NCBI GenBank assembly: GCA_041394705.1
Contig: JAWKHS010000016.1
Coordinates: forward strand, 1-64,000
DNA length: 64,000 nucleotides
From: Vicinamibacterales bacterium
GTDB taxonomy: Bacteria; Acidobacteriota; Vicinamibacteria; Vicinamibacterales; UBA2999
Direction: 5' to 3'
Shown here: positions 50,694-59,208 of the stretch, one piece after another
Layout of the letters: each line of letters opens with the position of its first letter
How positions within the stretch are numbered: position 1 is the first letter of the stretch
Program-made: the position numbers and the translations under genes
The notes under the pieces: generated by a model
Seen by the model: only the letters and a program-made list of their open reading frames with translations
Database searches by the model: none
Told to the model about the DNA's origin: nothing

Positions 50694-53411
50694 ATGCGTT
50701 TCGTCCGAGTCACAGCCTCCGTTCTCGGCCTGAGCCTCGCGCTCGCCGCCCTGCCCGCATCCCAGCCGGTCCCCCTCGCCGCCCAGGCGCGCGCCGTCCC
50801 GTCGCCGGAGCAGTACTTCGGGTTCACGATCGGCACCGACGGCGAGCTCGCCCGCTATCCGAAGATCCTCGAGTACTTCCAGCTCCTGGCGAAGCAGACC
50901 GACCGGGTGAGGTACGAGGAGCTGGGCAAGACCACGATGGGCAACAGCTATCCGCTCTTGCGCATCAGCTCGCCGCAGAACCTCGCGAAGTTCGACCGGC
51001 TCGTGGAGATCAACCGGCGCCTGGCGGACCCGCGCGGTCTGTCGGACGCGGAGGCCCGGAAGCTGGCGCTCGAGGGCAAGCCGTTCTACTTCCTCTACGC
51101 CACGATCCATTCCACAGAGGTCAGCAACGGCCAGGCCATCATCACGATCGTCCACCGGCTGGCCACCGATTCGTCCCCGGAGATCCGGCAGATCCTCGAC
51201 AACGCGGTGGTGCTGCTGGTGCCGTCGCAGAACCCCGACGGCCAGGTGCTGGTGATCGACCACTGGTACAAGACCAAGGGCACGCCGTTCCAGCGCGTCT
51301 ATCCGGACCTGTATCACAAGTACGTCGGCCACGACGACAACCGCGACTGGTTCATGTTCACGCAGAAGGAAACGCGCATGAACATCGAGCTGGTGCAGAA
51401 CAGATACAAGCCGATCATCACCCACGACATGCACCAGCAGGGCGGCAACGGCGCCCGGATCTTCGTGCCGCCGTTCACCGAACCGTTCGACCCGAACATG
51501 CACCCGCTGCTGCGCATGGGCCAGGCCACGGTGGGCCAGGCCATGGCGTCGGCGCTCCTGGCCGAGGGCAAGGAAGGCGTGGCGTGGGAAGACAACTACG
51601 ACATGTGGTCGCCCGCGCGGCAGTACATGGTCTACCACGGGCAGCCGCGCATCCTCACCGAGATCGCCAACGCGAACCTGGCCGATCCCGTGAAGAGCCC
51701 GAACGGGCGCCCGCTCGGCTGGCAGGAGTCGCGGGCCCACTTCCCGGTGCCGTACTCGAAAGATACGTGGACGCTGGCGCAGCAGGTGGACTACGGCGTC
51801 ACGGTGGCCTTCGCGGGCATGTCGCACGTGGCCCGCTACGGCAAGGAGTGGCTCTACAACTTCTACCAGGTCCACCGCGACTGGGTGCATTTCTCCGGCG
51901 GCCCGTACGCGTACGTGGTGCCGGCCAGCCAGCGTGACCCGTACGGCGCCTACGAGATGCTCGATCTCCTGCAGTTCGGGGCCGTGGAGATCCAGCGCGC
52001 GACGGCGCCCTTCACGGCCGGCGGGAAGTCCTACGCCGCCGGCTCGTACGTGATCAAGACGGCCCAGCCCTACGGCGGGTACGCGCGCACGATGCTCTCG
52101 CGACAGGAGTACCCCGATCTGCGCCTCTTCCCCGGCGGTCCGCCCGAGCCGCCCTACGACGTCACCGGCCACACCTTGTGGATGCTCACGGGCGCCACGG
52201 TGGACGCGGTGGAGCAGCCGTTCGAGGCCTCGCTCGAACCCGTGAAGGCGGTCACGCCGGCTCCGTCCGCGGCGCCCGCGCGGCCGGCCGGAGCCTACCT
52301 GATCGGCCCGGAGAGCTACGGCACGTTCAAGATGGTGGCGGAGCTGCAAAAGGCCGGCGCGCCCGTGTATCGCGCGTCGAAGGCGTTCGACGGCCATGCG
52401 CCCGGCACCTGGGTGATTCCGAGCTCGGGGCAGTCGCAGCCGATCGTGGAGAAGTATGCGACGGCGCTCGGCGTCCCGGTGATGGCCTCGGACCGGCCGC
52501 CGGCCGTGGACGGCGAACGGCTGAAGCCGAACACCCGCGTGGGGCTGTACCGCGCCGCGAACAACATGCCCGGCGGCTGGTCGATGTGGATGCTGGAACA
52601 GTACGGCATCAACCACGCCGTCATGTCGGCGGAGGACTTCAAGGGCGACCTCAACGCCAAGTACGACGTGATCCTCCTGCCGTCCGGCACCACCAAGGGA
52701 CGCATGATGCAGGGCCTCGACCCGAAACGGAACGACCCGGCGGAGTGGGCCTGGGCGTTCGGGATCGGCGAGGCGGGCTGGGCGCGCCTGCGGTCGTTCG
52801 TCCAGAACGGCGGGACGCTGCTGGCCGTCGGGTCGGCCGTCGAGACGGCTCGCGACCTGCTGGACCTGCCGATCGAGCGCGCGCTGCCACAGGCGCCGCC
52901 CCGCTTCGGGCCAGGCGCCGCCCCGCCGACGCCGGCGTCCGCCGAGGACGCCACGGCCGCGCTCCGCGACGCCTTCAGCAGCCCCGCACGGCTGATGCAG
53001 ACGCTTCGGGACCGCGTGACGCCGCCCCAGTCGCTCTTCTACTGCCCGGGATCGCTCCTGAACAACGAGTTCGATCCGAACCACCCGGTGGCGTGGGGCA
53101 TGCCCGCGTCGTGGCCGGTGTTCTTCGACGACGACCAGGCGTACCGCCTTCGTCCGGGCTTCGGCGTGGAAGCGGAAGTGGTGTCCCGCTACCCGCGCCA
53201 GCACGTGCTGGCCAGCGGGTGGCTGCTCGGCGAGGAGTACCTGAAGGACCAGGCGAACATCCTGGCGTTCAAGGCCGGCAAGGGCCGCGTGGTCACCTTC
53301 GGGAGCCAGATCGACTTCCGGGCCCAGCCGCGCGCCACCTACAAGCTGATCTTCAACGCCGTCTTCCACGGCCCGGCCACGCCGGTGACAGCGGCGGAGA
53401 TGGGCAAGTAG
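50694..53411 (+). CDS. Secreted M14-family zinc carboxypeptidase, second large form
   Basis: A 905-residue preprotein with a signal peptide (to about PVPLAAQA). Zinc motif HSTE (H139, E142) and the third ligand in HDMHQQGG (H244 or H247) are in place, with SQNPDGQVLVIDHW between. The C-terminal 500 residues include an amidotransferase-like stretch (PNTRVGLYRAANNMPGGWSM, AKYDVILLPSGTTKG) as in the 5-8 kb M14 protein. The two are paralogues of one architecture. Substrates are probably peptides released by other secreted peptidases. Confidence 0.9.
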   Translation: MRFVRVTASVLGLSLALAALPASQPVPLAAQARAVPSPEQYFGFTIGTDGELARYPKILEYFQLLAKQTDRVRYEELGKTTMGNSYPLLRISSPQNLAKFDRLVEINRRLADPRGLSDAEARKLALEGKPFYFLYATIHSTEVSNGQAIITIVHRLATDSSPEIRQILDNAVVLLVPSQNPDGQVLVIDHWYKTKGTPFQRVYPDLYHKYVGHDDNRDWFMFTQKETRMNIELVQNRYKPIITHDMHQQGGNGARIFVPPFTEPFDPNMHPLLRMGQATVGQAMASALLAEGKEGVAWEDNYDMWSPARQYMVYHGQPRILTEIANANLADPVKSPNGRPLGWQESRAHFPVPYSKDTWTLAQQVDYGVTVAFAGMSHVARYGKEWLYNFYQVHRDWVHFSGGPYAYVVPASQRDPYGAYEMLDLLQFGAVEIQRATAPFTAGGKSYAAGSYVIKTAQPYGGYARTMLSRQEYPDLRLFPGGPPEPPYDVTGHTLWMLTGATVDAVEQPFEASLEPVKAVTPAPSAAPARPAGAYLIGPESYGTFKMVAELQKAGAPVYRASKAFDGHAPGTWVIPSSGQSQPIVEKYATALGVPVMASDRPPAVDGERLKPNTRVGLYRAANNMPGGWSMWMLEQYGINHAVMSAEDFKGDLNAKYDVILLPSGTTKGRMMQGLDPKRNDPAEWAWAFGIGEAGWARLRSFVQNGGTLLAVGSAVETARDLLDLPIERALPQAPPRFGPGAAPPTPASAEDATAALRDAFSSPARLMQTLRDRVTPPQSLFYCPGSLLNNEFDPNHPVAWGMPASWPVFFDDDQAYRLRPGFGVEAEVVSRYPRQHVLASGWLLGEEYLKDQANILAFKAGKGRVVTFGSQIDFRAQPRATYKLIFNAVFHGPATPVTAAEMGK

Positions 53412-53547
53412 GCGTGGCGCAGTCGAGGGGGCCGACGGGCGGACGCGGCGCCGAGTCGAGGGCGCGCCGCGGACACCGGACGCCGCGACCGCGGCGGGGC
53501 TGGCGCAACTCCGGCCGTGCGAATGACGCCGCCGCGCCGGGTGCTCG

Positions 53548-54543
53548 GTGACCGACATCCTCTTGCTCGTCACCGGGCTCGTGCTCCTGCTGCTGGGCGG
53601 CGAACTCCTCGTCCGCGGCGCCGTGGCCATCGCGGAGCGCCTCGGCATGTCGCCGCTGCTCATCGGCCTGACGCTCGTCGGATTCGGCACCTCGGCGCCG
53701 GAACTCGTCACCAGCGTGCAGGCGGCCCTTGCCGATGCGCCGGGAATCGCCGTGGGCAACGTGGTGGGTTCGAACATCTCGAACATCCTGCTGATCCTCG
53801 GCGTGTCGGCCCTCATCGCGCCGATCCGGGTCGGGTCGTCGGCGCTCGCGCGCGACGGCGTGGTGATGGTCATCGTGTGCCTGGCCTTCGCAATCCTCGG
53901 GTTCGGCTGGACGCTCGATCGCCTCGCCGGCCTGCTGTTCGTGAGCGGCCTCGCGGCATATGTCGCGCTCGCCTATCGACAGGAACGCGTGCCCGGCGCG
54001 CGACACGGCGCGGCGTTCGAGAAGGCCGAGGCGTACGAGGAGGTCCATGACGGCCCGCTGCGGCATGCGCGTACGGCGCCCACGCGGGCGGAGCCCCAGC
54101 CCTATGTGGCCGCGTCGATGGCCGTGGGCGGACTGGCCATCGTCGTGATCGGGGGACACCTGCTGGTCGAAGGCGCCGTGGGCATCGCCCGAAGCCGGGG
54201 CATCCCTGAGACGCTCATCGGTCTGACGATCGTGGCGGTCGGCACGTCGATGCCGGAGTTCGTGACCTCGGTCGTGGCCGCGGTCCGCCGGCATTCCGAC
54301 GTCGCGCTTGGCAACGTGCTCGGCTCGAGCATCTACAACATCCTGGGCATCGCCGGGGTCACGGGCCTCATCTCGCCGACGACCATCCCGCCGGCCATCG
54401 TGGCGTTCGACAACCTGGTGATGGTCGCCGCGAGCGTCGCGCTCCTGCTGTTCGCGGCCACCGGGCGGAGAATCGGTCGCCTGGAAGGCGGGCTCCTGCT
54501 CGCGGGCTATGCCGCCTACCTCCTTGCGCTTCGCCCGACATAG
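53548..54543 (+). CDS. Na+/Ca2+ exchanger-type antiporter (CaCA family, YrbG-like)
   Basis: A 331-residue membrane protein starting at GTG. The two alpha repeats that define the family are clear: GFGTSAPELVTSVQAAL with GNVVGSNISNILLILG in the first half, and AVGTSMPEFVTSVVAAV with GNVLGSSIYNILGIAG in the second. A cytoplasmic loop rich in charged residues separates them. It exchanges Ca2+ for Na+ or H+ across the inner membrane. No partner gene is apparent; the flanking genes encode secreted peptidases. Confidence 0.94.
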   Translation: MTDILLLVTGLVLLLLGGELLVRGAVAIAERLGMSPLLIGLTLVGFGTSAPELVTSVQAALADAPGIAVGNVVGSNISNILLILGVSALIAPIRVGSSALARDGVVMVIVCLAFAILGFGWTLDRLAGLLFVSGLAAYVALAYRQERVPGARHGAAFEKAEAYEEVHDGPLRHARTAPTRAEPQPYVAASMAVGGLAIVVIGGHLLVEGAVGIARSRGIPETLIGLTIVAVGTSMPEFVTSVVAAVRRHSDVALGNVLGSSIYNILGIAGVTGLISPTTIPPAIVAFDNLVMVAASVALLLFAATGRRIGRLEGGLLLAGYAAYLLALRPT

Positions 54544-54759
54544 CGCGTCGGCGGCCGCCAGCGGACGACCGGCTCGGACGGGCACGCCAGCGCCGTGGCG
54601 GCCTACGTGAAGGCGAAGCTCGCCCGCGGCGACGCCGGGCAGCGGGGGGCCAGGATCGGGCGGCGGCGAACCGGGACCAGCGGTGGGACGAGCGGCGCCG
54701 CACGAGCCGGGCGCTGCACTGGACCTCCGCCGGGACGGGACCGGCGGGCGCGGCAAAGG

Positions 54760-54771
54760 TATCCTGTCCCG
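54760..54771 (+). promoter_or_regulatory. Putative -10 box close to the M13 peptidase start
   Basis: TATCCT at 54760-54765, then 6 nt (GTCCCG), then the ATG. Transcription would begin at the start codon. The remaining 200 bases upstream show no other element. Confidence 0.45.
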
Positions 54772-56817
54772 ATGACTGCTCACCGCGTGTCTCTTCGTCG
54801 CTCCGCGCTGCTCCTCGTGTGTGCCGCCGCCGCGCTGGCGCCGGCCGTGATCGCGCGTCAGGCCCCCCGGACGCTGGGCGTGGACCTCTCGGCGTTCGAT
54901 CGGTCGGTCCGTCCGCAAGACGACTTCAACCGCTTCGTGAACGGCACGTGGATGAAGTACACGGCCATCCCCGCGGACAAGTCGTCCTGGGGCTCGTTCG
55001 TGGAGCTGAGCGACCGGAGCGATGCGGCGCTGAAGGACATCATCGAGTCGGTCAGCAAGGGCGCGCCGAAGCCCGGTTCCACCGAACAGCAGGTGGCCGA
55101 CTTCTACCTGAGCTTCATGGACACGAACCGGATCGAGGCGCTCGGCACCGAGCCGCTCGGGCCGGAGCTGAAGTCCATCGCCGCCACGACGGTGCCGGCC
55201 GACCTGGCCGGCCTGTTCGGCCGCATGGCGCGCATGGGCGTGCCCGGGCCCTTCGGCGCGTTCGTCGGCCAGGACCAGAAGAAGTCGGACCAGTACGTCG
55301 TCTCCGTGACGCAGAGCGGCCTCGGCATGCCCGACCGCGACTACTACCTCCGGAAGGACGAGAAGTTCGACGCCACGCGCGCCGCCTATCAGCGCTACGT
55401 CGCCGCACTGCTCCGCTTGGCGAAGCAGCCGGATCCCGACGGCGCCGCCACGCGCATCCTCGCGCTCGAGACGGCGATCGCCGAGAAGCAATGGGACCGC
55501 GCCAGGAACCGCGACCGCGACGCCACCTACAACCGGATGACGGTGGCGGAGCTGGCGACGCTCACGCCCTCGTTCAACTGGACGGCGTATCTCGGCGCGG
55601 CGGGCATGGGCAAGGCGACCGACGTGATCGTGCGCCAGCCCGACTATCTCCAGGCGATGGACGCCGTCCTCAAGGCGACGCCGCTGTCCACCTGGAAGGA
55701 GCTCCTCACCTACAAGGTGCTGGCAACCTACGCCGACGAGCTGCCGGCCGCCTTCGGCGAGGCGCAGTTCGAATTTCGCGGCAAGGTGCTGCAGGGCCTC
55801 GAGGAGATGCGCGCCCGCGACAAGCGCGGCATCGACGAAGTGGAGGGCGCCCTCGGCGAGCCGCTGGGCAAGCTGTACGTGGAGCGCTACTTCAAGCCCG
55901 AGGCGAAGGCGCGGATGGATGCGCTCGTGAAGAACCTGCTGGCGGCGTTCGGCAAGGGCATCGACGAGCTGGAGTGGATGGGGCCGGAGACCAAGGCCGA
56001 GGCCCACGCCAAGCTGGCCAAGTTCACGGTGAAAATCGGCTACCCGGACCAGTGGCGCGACTACTCCACCATCGGCGTCAAGAAGGACGACCTGATGGGC
56101 AACGTGAAGCGGGCCTACGCCTATCAGTACGAGGACATGGTGGGCCGCCTCGGCCAGCCCGTGGACCGCTCGCGCTGGGGCATGACGCCGCAGACGGTCA
56201 ACGCCTACTACAACTTCGTGAACAACGAGATCGTGTTCCCGGCCGCCATCCTCCAGCCGCCGTTCTTCAACGTGGAGGCGGACGACGCCGTGAACTACGG
56301 CGCCATCGGCGCCGTGATCGGCCACGAGATCAGCCACGGCTTCGACGACCAGGGCAGCAAGTCGGACGGCGACGGCAACATGCGCAACTGGTTCACCGAG
56401 GCCGACCTCAAGGCCTTCCAGGCGCGCACGAGCAAGCTCGCCGAGCAGTTCGCGGCCTACAACCCCATCGACGACCTCCACATCAACGGCCGGCTCACGC
56501 TGGGCGAGAACATCGGCGACCTGAGCGGACTCGCCGTGGCGCACCGCGCCTACACGATGTCGCTCGGCGGCCAGACGGCGCCCGTCATCGAGGGCTTCAC
56601 GGGCGATCAGCGCTTCTTCCTCGGCTGGGCGCAGGTATGGCGCACCAAGATGCGCGACGACGCGATGCGCCAGCAGCTCCTGACCAACCCGCACTCGCCG
56701 GGAACCTACCGCGCGTTCGTGCCCCTCACCAACCTCCAGGCGTTCTACGACGCGTGGAACGTGAAGCCCGGCGACGGCATGTATCGGCCGCCCGAGGAGC
56801 GCGTCAAGATCTGGTAG
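54772..56817 (+). CDS. Secreted M13-family (neprilysin-like) metallopeptidase
   Basis: A 681-residue preprotein with a signal peptide (SALLLVCAAAALAPAVIA). The N-terminal M13 signature is RPQDDFNRFVNGTWMKYTAI. Zinc ligands are HEISH (518-522) and E579 with D583 in ENIGDLSG. Other conserved blocks are NAYYNFVNNEIVFPAAILQPPF and the C-terminal NPHSPGTYRAFVPLTN; the end is VKIW, close to the usual CxxW. It degrades oligopeptides in the periplasm or outside. The start is supported by the signal peptide and the promoter-like box just before it. Confidence 0.95.
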   Translation: MTAHRVSLRRSALLLVCAAAALAPAVIARQAPRTLGVDLSAFDRSVRPQDDFNRFVNGTWMKYTAIPADKSSWGSFVELSDRSDAALKDIIESVSKGAPKPGSTEQQVADFYLSFMDTNRIEALGTEPLGPELKSIAATTVPADLAGLFGRMARMGVPGPFGAFVGQDQKKSDQYVVSVTQSGLGMPDRDYYLRKDEKFDATRAAYQRYVAALLRLAKQPDPDGAATRILALETAIAEKQWDRARNRDRDATYNRMTVAELATLTPSFNWTAYLGAAGMGKATDVIVRQPDYLQAMDAVLKATPLSTWKELLTYKVLATYADELPAAFGEAQFEFRGKVLQGLEEMRARDKRGIDEVEGALGEPLGKLYVERYFKPEAKARMDALVKNLLAAFGKGIDELEWMGPETKAEAHAKLAKFTVKIGYPDQWRDYSTIGVKKDDLMGNVKRAYAYQYEDMVGRLGQPVDRSRWGMTPQTVNAYYNFVNNEIVFPAAILQPPFFNVEADDAVNYGAIGAVIGHEISHGFDDQGSKSDGDGNMRNWFTEADLKAFQARTSKLAEQFAAYNPIDDLHINGRLTLGENIGDLSGLAVAHRAYTMSLGGQTAPVIEGFTGDQRFFLGWAQVWRTKMRDDAMRQQLLTNPHSPGTYRAFVPLTNLQAFYDAWNVKPGDGMYRPPEERVKIW

Positions 56818-56857
56818 CGGGCGCGCGCCGGGCGGCGTGCCGTGGCACACTGGCGCC

Positions 56858-57334
56858 ATGTCCACGACGTCGTCCGCCCTCGCCACCCTGTACGCCCGCG
56901 ACCTCGCCCGTCTCGTCCGCCAGCACGACGCGCTCGACGACGCACGGCTGTGGCAGGTGCTCCCTGGGGTGACGAACTCCGCGGGCAACCTCATGCTGCA
57001 CCTGGTGGGCAACCTCCGGGAGTTCGTCGGCCGGCAATTGGGCGGCGTGACCTACGCGCGCGACCGGGAGCGCGAGTTCGGAGCCCGGGACGTCTCGCGC
57101 GCGGAGCTCGGCGAGGCGCTGCGTGAGCTGACATCGATCGTCCCTGACGTCCTGCGCGGGATGGACGAGGCGCGCTGGGACGAGACCTTCCCGCAGAACG
57201 TGCTCGGCGAACCGGTGAGCAACCGGCAGTTCGTGATCCACCTGTACGGGCACCTGAACTACCACCTGGGCCAGATCGACTACCTGCGGCGGGTGCTGAC
57301 GGGCGACGGCGCCCTGCCCCGGCCGACGGCCTGA
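56858..57334 (+). CDS. DinB-like (YfiT/DUF1572-type) protein
   Basis: A 158-residue four-helix protein. Candidate metal histidines are in NLMLHLVGNLREF and in FVIHLYGHLNYHLGQIDYLR, the normal DinB layout. The WDETFP and GEPVSN segments also match. Members act as thiol-dependent transferases or are uncharacterised. It follows the M13 gene by 40 bases and is itself followed by the permease gene after 29 bases, so the three may form one transcription unit. Confidence 0.87.
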   Translation: MSTTSSALATLYARDLARLVRQHDALDDARLWQVLPGVTNSAGNLMLHLVGNLREFVGRQLGGVTYARDREREFGARDVSRAELGEALRELTSIVPDVLRGMDEARWDETFPQNVLGEPVSNRQFVIHLYGHLNYHLGQIDYLRRVLTGDGALPRPTA

Positions 57335-57363
57335 GCGCGCGGTCCACCCCGCGACGACCACAC

Positions 57364-58614
57364 GTGTCCCCGTCCTGGCCGGCGTCCCATCTCGTCACGC
57401 TCGGCGTCTTCGGGCTCGTGTACCTGGGCATGATCCTGGGCGGGCTGCCGCGCCTGTCCCTGGATCGCACGGGGATCGCGCTCTTGGGCGCCATCACCGT
57501 GGTGGGCGCGGGCGTGCTGACGCCCGAGGAGGCCGCGGCCGCCGTCCACCTGCCCACGATCCTGCTGCTCTTCGCCTTCATGGTGCTGTCGGCGCAGATG
57601 CGGCTGGGCGGCTTCTACAGCGCCATCACACGGCGGATCGCCGGCCCGTCGCTGTCGCCGCCGCAGCTGATGGGGGCGGTGGTGGCCGCCAGCGGCGCCC
57701 TGTCGGCCGTCTTCTCGAACGACATCGTGTGCCTGGCGATGGCGCCGGTGCTGGCCGACGCCTGCCTCCGCCGCCGCGTCGATCCGGTGCCGTACCTCCT
57801 GGCGCTCGCGGCCGCCAGCAACATCGGATCGGCCGCCACCCTCATCGGGAATCCCCAGAACATGCTCGTCGGCCAGGTGCTGGCCCTCCCGTTCGCCACC
57901 TACACCAGGCACGCGCTCCCGCCCGTCGTCCTCGGGCTGGCGGGTCTCTGGGCCCTGCTGACGCGGGAGGTCCGGACGCACGAGGCCGCGCCGGCGGCGC
58001 CGCCGCCCGCCAGCGGCACGGTGGAGCCGCCGCCATTCGACCGATGGCAGACGGCCAAGGGCCTGGCCGTGGCGTTCGCCCTCATGGCGATCTTCCTGGC
58101 CTCGGACTGGCCGCGCGACGTCGCGGCCCTCGTCGGGGCCGGCGTCCTCCTCCTCAGCCAGCGCTTCCACTCGTCCACGGTGATGGGCCTCATCGACTGG
58201 CAGCTGCTCGTGCTGTTCATGGGGCTCTTCGTCGTGAACCACGCGATGGCGCTCACGGGCCTGGCGCCCGCCGCGCTCGACTGGCTCGGCGCGCACGGCG
58301 TGGCGCTGGGCGAGCCCGGCGCGCTCGCGGCGTCGACGGCCATCCTGAGCAACCTGGTCTCGAACGTCCCGGCGGTGATGCTGCTCCTGCCCGCCGCGAA
58401 GGCGGCCGCCCGGCCCGAGGCCGCAGGCGAGCTCCTGGCGCTGGTGAGCACCTTCGCGGGCAACCTGGTCGTCGTCGGGTCGATCGCAAACATCATCGTG
58501 GTGGACGCCGCGCGCAAGGCGGGCATCGACATCGACTGGCGGCGGCACGCACGGATCGGCGTGCCTGTGACGCTGGCCACCCTGACCGTGACGGTCCTCT
58601 GGCTGGCGCTGTAG
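57364..58614 (+). CDS. Anion permease of the ArsB/NhaD/SLC13 (ion transporter) superfamily
   Basis: A 416-residue membrane protein starting at GTG, with about ten helices and two related halves. The family's re-entrant motifs are visible: VFSNDIVCLAMAPVLADACL and ASNIGSAATLIGNPQNMLVG in the first half, LSNLVSNVPAVMLLLPAAKA and FAGNLVVVGSIANIIVVDAA in the second. These form the Na+ and anion sites in SLC13 and related carriers. Substrates in the superfamily include arsenite, dicarboxylates, sulfate and Na+/H+; I cannot choose. It converges with the symporter operon. Confidence 0.88.
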   Translation: MSPSWPASHLVTLGVFGLVYLGMILGGLPRLSLDRTGIALLGAITVVGAGVLTPEEAAAAVHLPTILLLFAFMVLSAQMRLGGFYSAITRRIAGPSLSPPQLMGAVVAASGALSAVFSNDIVCLAMAPVLADACLRRRVDPVPYLLALAAASNIGSAATLIGNPQNMLVGQVLALPFATYTRHALPPVVLGLAGLWALLTREVRTHEAAPAAPPPASGTVEPPPFDRWQTAKGLAVAFALMAIFLASDWPRDVAALVGAGVLLLSQRFHSSTVMGLIDWQLLVLFMGLFVVNHAMALTGLAPAALDWLGAHGVALGEPGALAASTAILSNLVSNVPAVMLLLPAAKAAARPEAAGELLALVSTFAGNLVVVGSIANIIVVDAARKAGIDIDWRRHARIGVPVTLATLTVTVLWLAL

Positions 58615-58642
58615 GTGGCGGCGTGGCGCCGCGGCGGCCGCC

Positions 58643-59206
58643 CTACGCCGACGTCTCACCGCCGAGCCGGGCGATGGCCCTGGCGCACTCGGCCACGCCC
58701 GCGTCGATGCCGAGCGACGCGTACAGCTCGCGCGCCTCGATCCAGAGCGGCAGCGCCTCGGCCCCGGCGCCCTGGCGTTCCAGGCAGAGGGCCAGGGGCC
58801 GGACGGCGTTGGCCAGGTCCAGGGCATCGGTCGCCGGATGCCCGCGATACAGGTCCAGGGCGTCGCGAAGCAGCTGCTGCGCGCGGTCGAAGGCCCTGAG
58901 CTCCACCTGGACCTCGCCGAGGTGCCGCATGGCGTGTGCCAGCAGGTGCCGGTCGCCCAGCTGCCGGGCATGCGTCACCGCCTCGTCGTAGAGCGGGGCC
59001 GCGCTGGCCGTGTCGCCCCCGTCGCGGTGCAGCTGCGCGAGACCGGCCAGCGTGATCACGAGATCCCGGCGGCGCCCCGTGGATCGGCAGATGGTCTCGG
59101 CCGCGATCAGGTGGGACCACGCCTCCTCGCCCTTGCCCGCCTGACGCAGCTCCGCCGCCGACGCGAGGTGCGCGGCCAGCTCCTGGGCCGTCTGATCCTC
59201 GGACAC
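58643..59206 (-). CDS. TPR-repeat protein, last gene of the symporter operon
   Basis: A 187-residue soluble protein of tetratricopeptide repeats: AAHLASAAELRQAGKGEEAW, LITLAGLAQLHRDGGDTASA (read with DLV ahead), LAHAMRHLGEVQVELRAFDR and ANAVRPLALCLERQGAGAEA. Start GTG has GAGGT 4-5 nt upstream, placed inside the end of the M28-like gene; only 2 bases separate the two frames. It is a likely protein-protein adaptor. No other motif is present. Co-translation with the peptidase suggests a shared process. Confidence 0.8.
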   Translation of the reverse strand: MSEDQTAQELAAHLASAAELRQAGKGEEAWSHLIAAETICRSTGRRRDLVITLAGLAQLHRDGGDTASAAPLYDEAVTHARQLGDRHLLAHAMRHLGEVQVELRAFDRAQQLLRDALDLYRGHPATDALDLANAVRPLALCLERQGAGAEALPLWIEARELYASLGIDAGVAECARAIARLGGETSA

Positions 59207-59208
59207 GG

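Noticed and set aside
53412..53547. Two AGTCGAGGG copies between the M14 and CaCA genes
   Set aside because: Nine bases twice in a short G+C-rich spacer is within chance, and no larger repeat surrounds them.
54595..54771. In-frame extension upstream of the M13 peptidase (AAYVKAKLARGDAG...)
   Set aside because: It would bury the signal peptide, and the TATCCT box lies inside it; low-complexity Arg/Gly content suggests non-coding sequence. A remnant of an older gene cannot be excluded.
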